DNA from: Sphingobium sp.
Lineage (GTDB): Bacteria > Pseudomonadota > Alphaproteobacteria > Sphingomonadales > Sphingomonadaceae
Assembly: GCF_003248505.1 (NCBI RefSeq)
Contig: NZ_QFOA01000064.1
Coordinates: forward strand, 1 to 19,577
DNA length: 19,577 nucleotides
Direction: 5' to 3'
Part shown: positions 1 through 6,847 of the stretch, piece after piece
Layout: the number at the start of each line of letters is the position of its first letter
Numbering within the stretch: the stretch's first letter is position 1
Translations under genes and position numbers: made by a program
Notes under the pieces: generated by a model
Seen by the model: the letters and a program-made list of their open reading frames with translations, nothing else
Database searches by the model: none
Told to the model about the DNA's origin: nothing

Positions 1-1010
1 GAAGCTCATTCGGTATGGCAGGTTCTTTGCGTCGTGACATAGTGGGACTCCTTGTTGCCCATTATGCCCGGCCACACACGGAAATCCTGACAGTCCCCGT
101 GAGATGGGCCGTGGTGCCCTTTTCCCAGATGGTCAATGCGGGTTTTAGCCGCAACTCAGCGGGTTCGACGCTCTACAGCCGCCAACCCGGATGGTTCAAC
201 ACCACAGGAACCTACCGTTCGCTCCAGTGCAATCAGAATGGGTGCTGGTTCAACGGCAACAACTCCGTTTCCCACGATTCGAAGTGGATGAACAATAGCT
301 GGGACGGGTGCGTCGAGGAACAAGGCACGAGCAACAGCATCACGTCGACCGCCAGCACGATCCCGACCAACGCTTTCGACATGCGTTACGACACGATCCC
401 GTCATCGGCACCCACACAATGGACCGTGGCCGATCCCGCGCAGGTCGGCCAGTCGCAATATGCATGCCCCAAGTCCATGCTTGAATTGCAGCAACTCGAT
501 GCCACGACCTTCAACAACTATTTCTCTTTCAACAGCGGGTTCGTGGCGAACGGCGGCACCTATCTCGACATCGGGCTATTGTGGGCGGCGCGGCTGCTGT
601 CCCCGACCGGCAACTGGGCAAGCGACAATCCCGCAACCTTCAATAGTTTTCCGATCAGCCGCTACGTCATTTTCATGACCGATGGGTTCATGGACACCGG
701 CAATACCGGCTATGGCGCCTATGCGCAGGAATATAGCTGGCGGCGAGTCGCGTCCGACGGCAACAGCACCACGTCCAACACGAATCATACGGCCCGCTGG
801 CTCCTGACGTGCGCGGCGATCAAGAACATGACTAACACGAAAATCTACACTGTCTCGTTCGGCGCGGCATCGGGCCTGACGCCAGACATGATCAGCTGTT
901 CGTCGGGGGGGCAGAACGAGTATGCCTTCGCCGCTGCAAATGCGTCTGATCTCAACGACGTGTTTCGCGACATCGGCGAAAATATCGGATCGCTAAGGCT
1001 GACGCAATGA
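1..1010 (+). CDS. TadG-like pilus assembly protein with vWA domain (5' partial)
   Basis: The reading frame is open from base 3, so the gene begins upstream of the window and its N-terminal membrane anchor and first vWA motif are missing. The visible part reads like the C-terminal half of a Tad-pilus TadG protein carrying a von Willebrand A domain. It has a segment around VRWAVVPFSQMVN, a GGTYLDIGLLWAARLLSP stretch, the strand motif YVIFMTDG, a Cys-containing AAIK segment followed by IYTVSFG, and the ending DLNDVFRDIGENIGSLRLTQ. This C-terminal pattern is very typical of the family. Such proteins are thought to sit in the inner membrane or periplasm and help assemble Flp/Tad pili. The stop codon overlaps the next gene's start (ATGA), so translation is probably coupled. 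The first ~30 residues seen do not resemble the family closely; an upstream frameshift cannot be excluded. Confidence 0.85.
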   Translation, partial: SSFGMAGSLRRDIVGLLVAHYARPHTEILTVPVRWAVVPFSQMVNAGFSRNSAGSTLYSRQPGWFNTTGTYRSLQCNQNGCWFNGNNSVSHDSKWMNNSWDGCVEEQGTSNSITSTASTIPTNAFDMRYDTIPSSAPTQWTVADPAQVGQSQYACPKSMLELQQLDATTFNNYFSFNSGFVANGGTYLDIGLLWAARLLSPTGNWASDNPATFNSFPISRYVIFMTDGFMDTGNTGYGAYAQEYSWRRVASDGNSTTSNTNHTARWLLTCAAIKNMTNTKIYTVSFGAASGLTPDMISCSSGGQNEYAFAAANASDLNDVFRDIGENIGSLRLTQ

Positions 1011-1603
1011 TGCGTGCCACTTTCCAAATCGGGGCCGTCGGTCGGGACATACGCGGTCTTGCCGCGCCCGAATTCGCGCTCATCCTGCTGCCGCTATGCC
1101 TGCTGCTGTTCGGTGGCCTGGAGATGGGCTACCAACTCTACGTGCGCGCGGTCCTTCAAGGGGCAATGGAGAGAGCGACGCGCCTTACCACGCTTCAAAA
1201 TGTCGACAGCAACGCTATAGAGGCAGATATCGAAGCGACGGTGAAGCGCGTCGCCCCCAATGCCACGGTCCTGACGACCAAGGGCAGCTTCACCAAGTTC
1301 AGTCAGATCAACGCTCTGGAACGGCTGACCCGCGACGTGAACAACAACGGCGTGCTCGACAGCGGCGATTGCTGGGAAGATGTCGACAACGACGGAACGC
1401 GGAACATCGCTTCCGATGGCAAGGCGGGCATCGGCGGGGCGGACGATATCGTTCAGTACAAGACACAGGTTTCCTACCCCCGTATCCTGCCGCTTTATCG
1501 TTTCATCGGCATCGGCAACACGGCGACCCTGACGGCCACCACCATGACGCGGCGGCAGCCCTACCAACTCCAAAGCGCGATCACGCCGAAATGCAAGCCT
1601 TGA
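1007..1603 (+). CDS. TadE-like pilus assembly protein
   Basis: This 198-residue protein has the TadE signature at its N-terminus: a short cytoplasmic lead, then GLAAPEFALILLPLCLLLFG as a single membrane segment (about residues 18-42) with the conserved Glu at 22, followed by an amphipathic helix. TadE proteins are minor pseudopilins of Tad/Flp pili. The start ATG overlaps the previous stop by four bases; a second ATG follows at once, so the exact start is uncertain by one codon. Residues 110-121 read DVNNNGVLDSGD and residues 125-130 read DVDNDG, both like calcium-binding EF-hand or dockerin loops placed in the periplasmic part. Next gene overlaps the 3' end. Function is inferred from family and context only. 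Confidence 0.85.
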   Translation: MMRATFQIGAVGRDIRGLAAPEFALILLPLCLLLFGGLEMGYQLYVRAVLQGAMERATRLTTLQNVDSNAIEADIEATVKRVAPNATVLTTKGSFTKFSQINALERLTRDVNNNGVLDSGDCWEDVDNDGTRNIASDGKAGIGGADDIVQYKTQVSYPRILPLYRFIGIGNTATLTATTMTRRQPYQLQSAITPKCKP

Positions 1604-2235
1604 ACGCTCTCCTCCGCGTCGGGCGACGGATCGGCGGATCGACCGATGGCGTTGCCGCCATGGAATTCGCCCTGGCGCTACCTCTTCTTGTCGGTTTGAC
1701 CATGTACGGCGCGGAAGCGGCCAACATGGCCTACACTTCGCAGCAACTGGGCGATATCGCGACGATGAGCGCGGACAATATCTCGCGTATCCGGCTCAGC
1801 ATTTCGAACGGCGATGTGACCGATACGCTGGGCGGGATCAAGATGCTGGGCGACCGCATCGACCTGCGCAACCGGGGCCGCATCATCGTTTCGAGCATCG
1901 CGCCGGTGGTCAACGCATCGGGGAGCGTAACGGACCAACGGCTGCGGTGGCAACGATGTACCGGCGCTCTTGTCACATCCTCCGCCTATGCCACAACCGA
2001 AGGATCGACCATCGGGGAAGCCGGAATGGGTTCTGCCGGTCGCAAGATCGCGGCGACAAAGGACAGCGAACTGATCTTCGTCGAGGTGTACTACACCTAT
2101 AAGCCGCTTATCTCGGAAAGTTTTTTCGGAACGCCGCGCATGTCCGCCGTAGCCGCGATGGTCGTTCGCGAGCGTACCGCCAACGATCTTTTGCAGAATG
2201 GCGCAAATTCGCCCTGCACCAGCTACTCCGCCTAA
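1591..2235 (+). CDS. TadE/TadG family pilus assembly protein
   Basis: This is a 214-residue protein if it starts at ATG 1591, inside the end of the previous gene. A TTG at 1600 in the same frame would give a four-base TTGA overlap and is a real alternative; neither has a clear Shine-Dalgarno sequence. Residues 19-43 (DGVAAMEFALALPLLVGLTMYG) form the TadE-type pseudopilin segment with conserved Glu. The remaining ~170 residues should be periplasmic and contain two Cys that could pair. It is the third Tad-type gene in a row and probably acts in the same pilus apparatus. The open frame extends upstream to 1096, but that part overlaps the TadE gene out of frame and is not real. Confidence 0.8.
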   Translation: MQALNALLRVGRRIGGSTDGVAAMEFALALPLLVGLTMYGAEAANMAYTSQQLGDIATMSADNISRIRLSISNGDVTDTLGGIKMLGDRIDLRNRGRIIVSSIAPVVNASGSVTDQRLRWQRCTGALVTSSAYATTEGSTIGEAGMGSAGRKIAATKDSELIFVEVYYTYKPLISESFFGTPRMSAVAAMVVRERTANDLLQNGANSPCTSYSA

Positions 2236-2237
2236 CC

Positions 2238-2272
2238 TCGGGAGGAGGCAGCCGACGCCGCCCCCTCCCCGA
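2238..2272. terminator. Candidate bidirectional terminator between converging genes
   Basis: Between the last Tad gene and pdhB, which converge, lies an imperfect GC-rich hairpin. TCGGGAGGAGGC (2238-2249) pairs with 2260-2272 through one bulged base and one A-C mismatch, with a loop of about 10 bases. There is no T-run on either side, so it may act as a weak or RNA-end-protecting hairpin rather than a classic intrinsic terminator. Confidence 0.4.
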
Positions 2273-2280
2273 AGGTCATA

Positions 2281-3669
2281 TTACTTGTAGCAGACCTTCT
2301 TGGCGGCCTCGACCACGCGGGCGGCGTCGATCAGGGCGGCCTTTTCGAGGTTTGCGGCGTAGGGCAGCGGAACGTCCTCATTGGTGACGCGCAGCACCGG
2401 GGCGTCGAGATCGTCGAAGCCCTTTTCCATCACGATCGCCGCGATTTCCGACGCGATCGAACAGGTGGGCCAGCCTTCCTCGACAACCACGATACGGTTG
2501 GTCTTCTTCAGGCTTTCGAGCACGGTGTCGGTGTCGAGCGGGCGCAGCGTGCGCAGATCGACGACCTCCGCCTCGATCCCCTCGCCCGCCAGCGTTTCAG
2601 CCGCTTCCAGTGCAACGCCGACGCCGATGGAATAGCTTACCAGCGTCACGTCCTTACCCTCGCGAACGATCCGCGCCTTGCCGATGGGCAGGACATAATC
2701 GTCGAGCTGCGGCACATCGAAGCTGCGGCCGTAGACCAGCTCGTTTTCCAGGAAGACGACCGGGTCTTCGGACCGGATCGCGGCCTTGAGCAGGCCCTTG
2801 GCGTCTGCCGCGTCATAAGGCGCGATGACGATGAGGCCGGGCACGGACGCGTACCAGGGACCGTAATTCTGGGAATGTTGGGCACCGACGCGGCTGGCCG
2901 CGCCGTTGGGACCGCGGAACACGATGGGGCAGCGCATCTGACCGCCGGACATATAGTTGGTCTTGGCCGCCGAATTGATGATGTGGTCGATCGCCTGCAT
3001 GGCGAAATTGAACGTCATGAATTCTATGACCGGACGCAGGCCGCCCATTGCCGCGCCCGTGCCGACACCTGCGAAACCATATTCGGTGATCGGGGTGTCG
3101 ATGACCCGCTTCGCGCCGAATTCGTCGAGCAGGCCCTGCGTCACCTTGTAAGCGCCCTGATATTCGGCAACTTCCTCACCCATCACGAAGACGCGCGGAT
3201 CCTTGCGCATTTCCTCCGCCATCGCGTCGCGCAATGCTTCGCGCACGGTGGTCTTCACATATTCCGTGCCTTCCGGAATCGCGGGGTCCTTGACCGATGC
3301 CTTCGTTTCGGCGGTGAGCTTGGCAGTGCCGCTCTCCGCCTTCTTGGGCGCGTCGGGCGCGGCCTCAGCCTTCGAAGGCGGCGCGCTCTCCTCAGCCTTG
3401 GGCGCAGGCGCTGCGGCTTCTTCGCCGCCCTCGCCCGCCATTTCGGCGATGACGGTGCCGACCTTCACCCCTTCGGAACCTTCAGGCACCATGATCTTGC
3501 CGATCTTGCCTTCATCGACCGCTTCGAATTCCATCGTCGCCTTGTCGGTCTCGATCTCGGCAAGAATATCGCCGGACTTCACATCGTCGCCTTCCTTCAC
3601 TAGCCACTTGGCCAGCGTGCCTTCTTCCATCGTCGGCGAAAGTGCCGGCATCTTGATTGCGATACCCAT
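2281..3669 (-). CDS. pdhB: Pyruvate dehydrogenase E1 component, beta subunit, with N-terminal lipoyl domain
   Basis: This 462-residue protein has a lipoyl domain at residues 1-78 (MPALSPTMEEG near the start; lipoyl-lysine in ETDKATMEF, Lys43), then an Ala/Pro/Glu/Lys-rich flexible linker (about 80-130), then the transketolase-like E1 beta domain (about 135-462). E1 alpha and beta together perform the thiamine-diphosphate-dependent decarboxylation of pyruvate and reductive acetylation of lipoyl groups. The lipoyl fusion on E1 beta is a known alphaproteobacterial form. I start at ATG 3669, which shares one base with the pdhA stop (TGATG), rather than at a TTG one codon earlier. It is co-transcribed with pdhA. 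No E2 or E3 gene is in the window. Confidence 0.96.
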   Translation of the reverse strand: MGIAIKMPALSPTMEEGTLAKWLVKEGDDVKSGDILAEIETDKATMEFEAVDEGKIGKIMVPEGSEGVKVGTVIAEMAGEGGEEAAAPAPKAEESAPPSKAEAAPDAPKKAESGTAKLTAETKASVKDPAIPEGTEYVKTTVREALRDAMAEEMRKDPRVFVMGEEVAEYQGAYKVTQGLLDEFGAKRVIDTPITEYGFAGVGTGAAMGGLRPVIEFMTFNFAMQAIDHIINSAAKTNYMSGGQMRCPIVFRGPNGAASRVGAQHSQNYGPWYASVPGLIVIAPYDAADAKGLLKAAIRSEDPVVFLENELVYGRSFDVPQLDDYVLPIGKARIVREGKDVTLVSYSIGVGVALEAAETLAGEGIEAEVVDLRTLRPLDTDTVLESLKKTNRIVVVEEGWPTCSIASEIAAIVMEKGFDDLDAPVLRVTNEDVPLPYAANLEKAALIDAARVVEAAKKVCYK

Positions 3670-4745
3670 CAATATTGCTCCACCAGCACGTCGGTATAGA
3701 GTTCGGCCATATCCGGCTCAGGCGAAGTTTCGGCAAAGTCAGCCGCTTCGGCCACGGTCTTGCGGATATCCTGATCGATCTTCTTGATTTCCTCTTCCGA
3801 CACCCCCGCTTCGGTCAGATATTTTTTCACGCCCTCGATCGGATCGGACTTGTCGCGCATGGCCTGCACCTCCTCGCGCGAACGATATTTGGCCGGATCG
3901 GACATGGAGTGGCCGCGATAGCGGTAAGTCTTCATTTCGAGCAGGATCGGGCCGTTACCGTCCTGCACCCACTTGAGCGCTTCTTCGGTCGCGCCGCGCA
4001 CGGCCAGCACATCCATGCCGTCGACCTGAAGGCCGGGGATACGAAAGCTTTCGCCGCGGCGGTAAAGCTGGTCCTCCGACGAAGCGCGATTTACGCTGGT
4101 GCCCATGGCATATTGGTTGTTTTCGATCACGAAGATGATCGGCAGCTTCCACAGTTCGGCCATGTTGAAGGATTCGTAGACCTGGCCCTGGTTGGCCGCA
4201 CCGTCGCCGAAATAAGCGACGCACACGCCGCCATCCTCGTTATATTTATGCGCAAAGCCAAGGCCTGCGCCGAGCGAAACCTGCGCGCCGACGATGCCAT
4301 GGCCGCCGTAGAATTTATGCTCGACGCTGAACATGTGCATCGAGCCGCCCTTGCCGCGCGAAATGCCCGCTTCGCGACCGGTCAATTCGGCCATGATCAC
4401 CTTGGGATCGATGCCGTAGGCGAGCATGTGGCCATGGTCGCGATAGCCGGTGATAACGCTGTCCTTGCCGGGCTCAAGCGCGGACTGGATGCCGACCGCG
4501 ACCGCTTCCTGGCCGATATAGAGGTGGCAGAAGCCGCCGATGAGGCCCAGGCCGTAGAGTTGGCCCGCCTTTTCCTCGAAGCGTCGGATCAGCACCATCT
4601 GGCGATAGAATTCCAGCAATTCTTCCTTGCTGGCCTTGTAGTCGGACGGTGTTTCGGGGCGAGGCCGGTTATGGTCCGCGCCGGCGGCGGGTGCAGCCGC
4701 CTTTGCCTTTGCGCGTGTCGGACGCGGCGTCGTTGGTTTCGCCAA
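3669..4745 (-). CDS. pdhA: Pyruvate dehydrogenase E1 component, alpha subunit
   Basis: E1 alpha of pyruvate dehydrogenase, which binds thiamine diphosphate with PdhB. The thiamine-diphosphate motif runs from GDGAANQG (about 180) to IENNQYAMGT (about 208). YRYRGHSMSDP (Ser280) matches the conserved loop that is phosphorylated in mitochondrial enzymes. I place the start at TTG 4745 because an AAGGA Shine-Dalgarno sits 8 bases upstream and the protein then begins AKPTTPRPTRAKAKAAAP, a basic Ala/Pro-rich lead, giving 358 residues. A longer open frame runs 33 codons further upstream to 4844, but it would cover the promoter region. The lead of about 35 residues before the conserved core is a common flexible extension. 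The stop overlaps pdhB by one base. Confidence 0.96.
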   Translation of the reverse strand: MAKPTTPRPTRAKAKAAAPAAGADHNRPRPETPSDYKASKEELLEFYRQMVLIRRFEEKAGQLYGLGLIGGFCHLYIGQEAVAVGIQSALEPGKDSVITGYRDHGHMLAYGIDPKVIMAELTGREAGISRGKGGSMHMFSVEHKFYGGHGIVGAQVSLGAGLGFAHKYNEDGGVCVAYFGDGAANQGQVYESFNMAELWKLPIIFVIENNQYAMGTSVNRASSEDQLYRRGESFRIPGLQVDGMDVLAVRGATEEALKWVQDGNGPILLEMKTYRYRGHSMSDPAKYRSREEVQAMRDKSDPIEGVKKYLTEAGVSEEEIKKIDQDIRKTVAEAADFAETSPEPDMAELYTDVLVEQY

Positions 4746-4788
4746 GGCTGTTATCCTTTTGCGTGTGGGGTAAGATGGAAGGAACTCC

Positions 4789-4819
4789 GATATAACCGCC
4801 CGGTTGCATATATTGCAAC
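4789..4819 (-). promoter_or_regulatory. Candidate pdhA promoter with overlapping dyad operator
   Basis: On the minus strand a -35-like TTGCAA (4818-4813) is followed after 18 bases by a -10-like TATATC (4794-4789). Transcription would then start near 4782, about 37 bases before the pdhA start. The -35 element lies in a 6-5-6 dyad with arms GTTGCA (4803-4808) and TGCAAC (4814-4819). A repressor bound there would block the promoter. The regulator is unknown. Confidence 0.45.
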
Positions 4820-4888
4820 TCGTCAGCCCGCGATATCGCCGCAATTCTCAAGGATTCGGCTGTAATTTGATGTTGCTGTCGGCGCTGG

Positions 4889-4904
4889 TTTCCGTGCACG
4901 GAAA
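4889..4904. promoter_or_regulatory. Perfect 16-bp palindrome, candidate regulator site
   Basis: TTTCCGTGCACGGAAA is a perfect palindrome in the 228-base gap between ftsB and pdhA. It lies about 105 bases upstream of the predicted pdhA transcription start and about 70 bases past the ftsB stop. With no spacer it would fold poorly as an RNA hairpin, so a protein-binding site for a dimeric regulator is more likely. The cognate factor is not known. Confidence 0.4.
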
Positions 4905-4973
4905 GATAGAGAGCAGCAAAGTTGCGGCGCGCGGTCGGCGCAGGAAACAAGCTTACGCAGCTTCCGAACATCG

Positions 4974-5285
4974 TCAGTTAAGCGGCACCACCACTTCGTC
5001 ATGATGTACGACGCCAAGCTGGCGACGAATCAGTTCATCGGCCAGATCGGGATCGACGCGGCGCGGATCCAGCGCCTCGACCCGGTTCTTGAGTTCCCCG
5101 CGGGCTTCCTGCGTTTTGCGCAGCTCGACCTTTGCCGTTCTGAGCTGCCGGGAATAGTCGCCCCACGCCAGCACGCCGTTGGAACCGAGCACAACATAAC
5201 CGGCGAAGAACAAAAGCAGGAGTATGGCGATCGCCGGCCCGAAAGCCGAGAACAGGAGAAGCCGAAGTTTCGCGATATGCGCCAT
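4974..5285 (-). CDS. ftsB: FtsB-like septum formation initiator (FtsB/DivIC family)
   Basis: This is a 103-residue bitopic membrane protein with a short basic N-terminus, one hydrophobic segment (about residues 8-31, LLLFSAFGPAIAILLLLFFAGY), then a heptad-like coiled coil (YSRQLRTAKVELRKTQEARGELKNRVEAL) and a short C-terminal tail with LIRRQLGVVHHDEVVVPL. Size and layout match FtsB/DivIC-family proteins, which join FtsL and FtsQ in the divisome to activate septal peptidoglycan synthesis. Position between eno and pdhA also fits; ftsB lies next to eno in many proteobacteria. No clear Shine-Dalgarno is seen. An intrinsic terminator ends only 17 bases upstream of the start, so its own transcription start is unclear. 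Confidence 0.85.
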   Translation of the reverse strand: MAHIAKLRLLLFSAFGPAIAILLLLFFAGYVVLGSNGVLAWGDYSRQLRTAKVELRKTQEARGELKNRVEALDPRRVDPDLADELIRRQLGVVHHDEVVVPLN

Positions 5286-5302
5286 AGATCAGAAGAATCA
5301 CG

Positions 5303-5345
5303 AAAAAAGGCTGGCCGCAAGCGAATTCTCAACGCTTGCGGCCAG
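5303..5345 (-). terminator. Intrinsic terminator downstream of eno
   Basis: Read on the minus strand, a perfect 13-bp stem (CTGGCCGCAAGCG with CGCTTGCGGCCAG, 5311-5323 and 5333-5345) closes a 9-base loop and is followed by CC and six T residues (5308-5303). This is a textbook rho-independent terminator 16 bases after the eno stop codon. It stands directly before ftsB on the same strand. Confidence 0.9.
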
Positions 5346-5361
5346 TGGATTCGTTACGCTC

Positions 5362-6636
5362 TCAGCGAAAAATCGAACGGCCCGCATAGACGGCGACATC
5401 GCCCAGCTCTTCTTCGATGCGGATGAGCTGGTTATATTTGGCAAGCCGGTCGGATCGCGCGAGCGAGCCGGTCTTGATCTGCCCGCAATTGGTGGCGACG
5501 GCGAGGTCGGCGATGGTCGCGTCCTCGGTTTCGCCCGAGCGGTGCGACATCACGGCGGTGTAACGCGAGCGGTGCGCCAGATCGACGGCGGCCAGCGTTT
5601 CGGTAAGCGTGCCGATCTGGTTCACCTTGACCAGCAGCGAATTGGCCAGCCCCTTGCCGATGCCCATTGAGAGGCGCGCGGGATTGGTGACGAACAGGTC
5701 GTCACCCACCAACTGGACCTTACCGCCGATCTTGTCGGTCAGCGCCTTCCAACCTTCGAAATCGTCCTCGCTCATACCGTCCTCGATCGATTTGATCGGG
5801 TAGTCGGCGCATAGAGCCGCAAGATAATCGGCCATTTCGACCGGAGAAAGCGACAGGCCCTCCCCCGAAATCTCGTACTTGCCGTTCTTGAAGAATTCGG
5901 TCGCGGCGCAATCGAGGGCCAGCACCACGTCGTCGCCCGGCTTGTAGCCCGCCTTCTCGATGCTTGCGAGGATGAAGTCGAGCGCGTCTCGGGTGGACGC
6001 GATGTTAGGCGCAAAGCCGCCTTCGTCGCCTACGGACGTGGCCAGCCCCTTGTCGTGCAGTCCCTTCTTGAGGGTATGAAAGATTTCGGACCCGATCCGC
6101 ACGGCGTCGGCGATGCTTTCCGCACCGACCGGCATGACCATGAATTCCTGGAAATCGATGGGGTTGTCGGCATGTTCACCGCCATTGATGATGTTCATCA
6201 TCGGCACCGGCAGCACATGCGCGCTCACCCCGCCGACATAGCGATAGAGCGGCAGGCCGCGCGCATCGGCGGCCGCCTTCGCCACAGCGAGCGAAACGCC
6301 GAGAATAGCGTTCGCGCCCAGCCGCGATTTGTTCTCCGTGCCGTCGAAGTCGATCATGGCCGCATCGACTTCGGCCTGATCCTCTGCGTCGAGGCCGATG
6401 ATCTGCTCGGCGATTTCGTCGTTCACGGCGGCAACGGCCTGAAGCACACCCTTGCCAAGATATCTGCTTTTGTCGCCATCGCGCTTTTCCACCGCCTCAT
6501 AGGCGCCGGTCGAAGCGCCGGAGGGCACGGCGGCGCGGCCGAAGCTGCCATCCTCCAGCATGACATCGACCTCGACCGTGGGATTGCCCCGGCTGTCGAG
6601 AATCTGGCGGGCGTGGATATCGAGAATGGCGGTCAT
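5362..6636 (-). CDS. eno: Enolase (phosphopyruvate hydratase)
   Basis: This 424-residue enolase interconverts 2-phosphoglycerate and phosphoenolpyruvate. Visible residues match the family: magnesium ligands Asp242 (in LALDCAATEF), Glu285 (in SIEDGMSEDD) and Asp312 (in LVGDDLFVTN); the catalytic acid/base pair Glu205 (SVGDEGGFAP) and Lys337; and the enolase signature LLVKVNQIGTLTET at 334-347. The N-terminal SRGNPTVEVDV and GASTG loops are intact. ATG 6636 is preceded by a GGAG Shine-Dalgarno. Length is normal for bacteria. It ends at a strong terminator before ftsB and is divergent from the stress-like cluster to its right. Confidence 0.98.
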   Translation of the reverse strand: MTAILDIHARQILDSRGNPTVEVDVMLEDGSFGRAAVPSGASTGAYEAVEKRDGDKSRYLGKGVLQAVAAVNDEIAEQIIGLDAEDQAEVDAAMIDFDGTENKSRLGANAILGVSLAVAKAAADARGLPLYRYVGGVSAHVLPVPMMNIINGGEHADNPIDFQEFMVMPVGAESIADAVRIGSEIFHTLKKGLHDKGLATSVGDEGGFAPNIASTRDALDFILASIEKAGYKPGDDVVLALDCAATEFFKNGKYEISGEGLSLSPVEMADYLAALCADYPIKSIEDGMSEDDFEGWKALTDKIGGKVQLVGDDLFVTNPARLSMGIGKGLANSLLVKVNQIGTLTETLAAVDLAHRSRYTAVMSHRSGETEDATIADLAVATNCGQIKTGSLARSDRLAKYNQLIRIEEELGDVAVYAGRSIFR

Positions 6637-6690
6637 GATCGCTCCTGCACTTGGCGTCGTAACGGCGGCTGCGCGGCCTTTTGCGCGCCC

Positions 6691-6719
6691 CGCTTAGCCA
6701 GCGCCCCCCTGCTTGGCAA
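6691..6719 (-). promoter_or_regulatory. Candidate eno promoter
   Basis: On the minus strand TTGCCA (6719-6714, five of six matches to TTGACA) is followed after 17 bases by TAAGCG (6696-6691), a poor -10. Transcription would start about 47 bases before the eno ATG. The GC-rich spacer overlaps an imperfect inverted repeat (6700-6709 with 6723-6735). The -10 match is weak, so this is tentative. Confidence 0.3.
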
Positions 6720-6763
6720 TGCGGGGGCTTGCGCTGCTGCAAAAAATGCCGAAGGTTTCGTGC

Positions 6764-6788
6764 GGAACTGCATCCGGCGGCAAGCATT
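6764..6788 (+). promoter_or_regulatory. Candidate EcfG-type (general stress sigma) promoter
   Basis: GGAAC (6764-6768), a 16-base spacer, then CATT (6785-6788) closely resembles the alphaproteobacterial EcfG promoter (GGAAC, 16-17 bases, CGTT), with one mismatch in the second box. Transcription would start about 50 bases before the ATG at 6848. The genes downstream look envelope- or stress-related, which fits, but the assignment is from motif only. Confidence 0.5.
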
Positions 6789-6847
6789 GGGGTCATGAGA
6801 ACGCACTTGGCGTCCGTGACGCCTTGAGAAAGGGAGACAAGATAATC

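Noticed and set aside
1096..1590. N-terminal extension of the third Tad gene
   Set aside because: The extra residues are a shadow of the TadE gene in another frame; the pseudopilin-like segment only starts after 1591.
3657..4865. 402-codon plus-strand open frame opposite pdhA
   Set aside because: It mirrors pdhA codons and is His/Ala/Asp-rich as antisense translations of GC-rich genes are.
4669..4971. 100-codon minus-strand frame that starts just after ftsB
   Set aside because: It runs through the pdhA promoter into pdhA out of frame, with no ribosome binding site and no recognisable domain.
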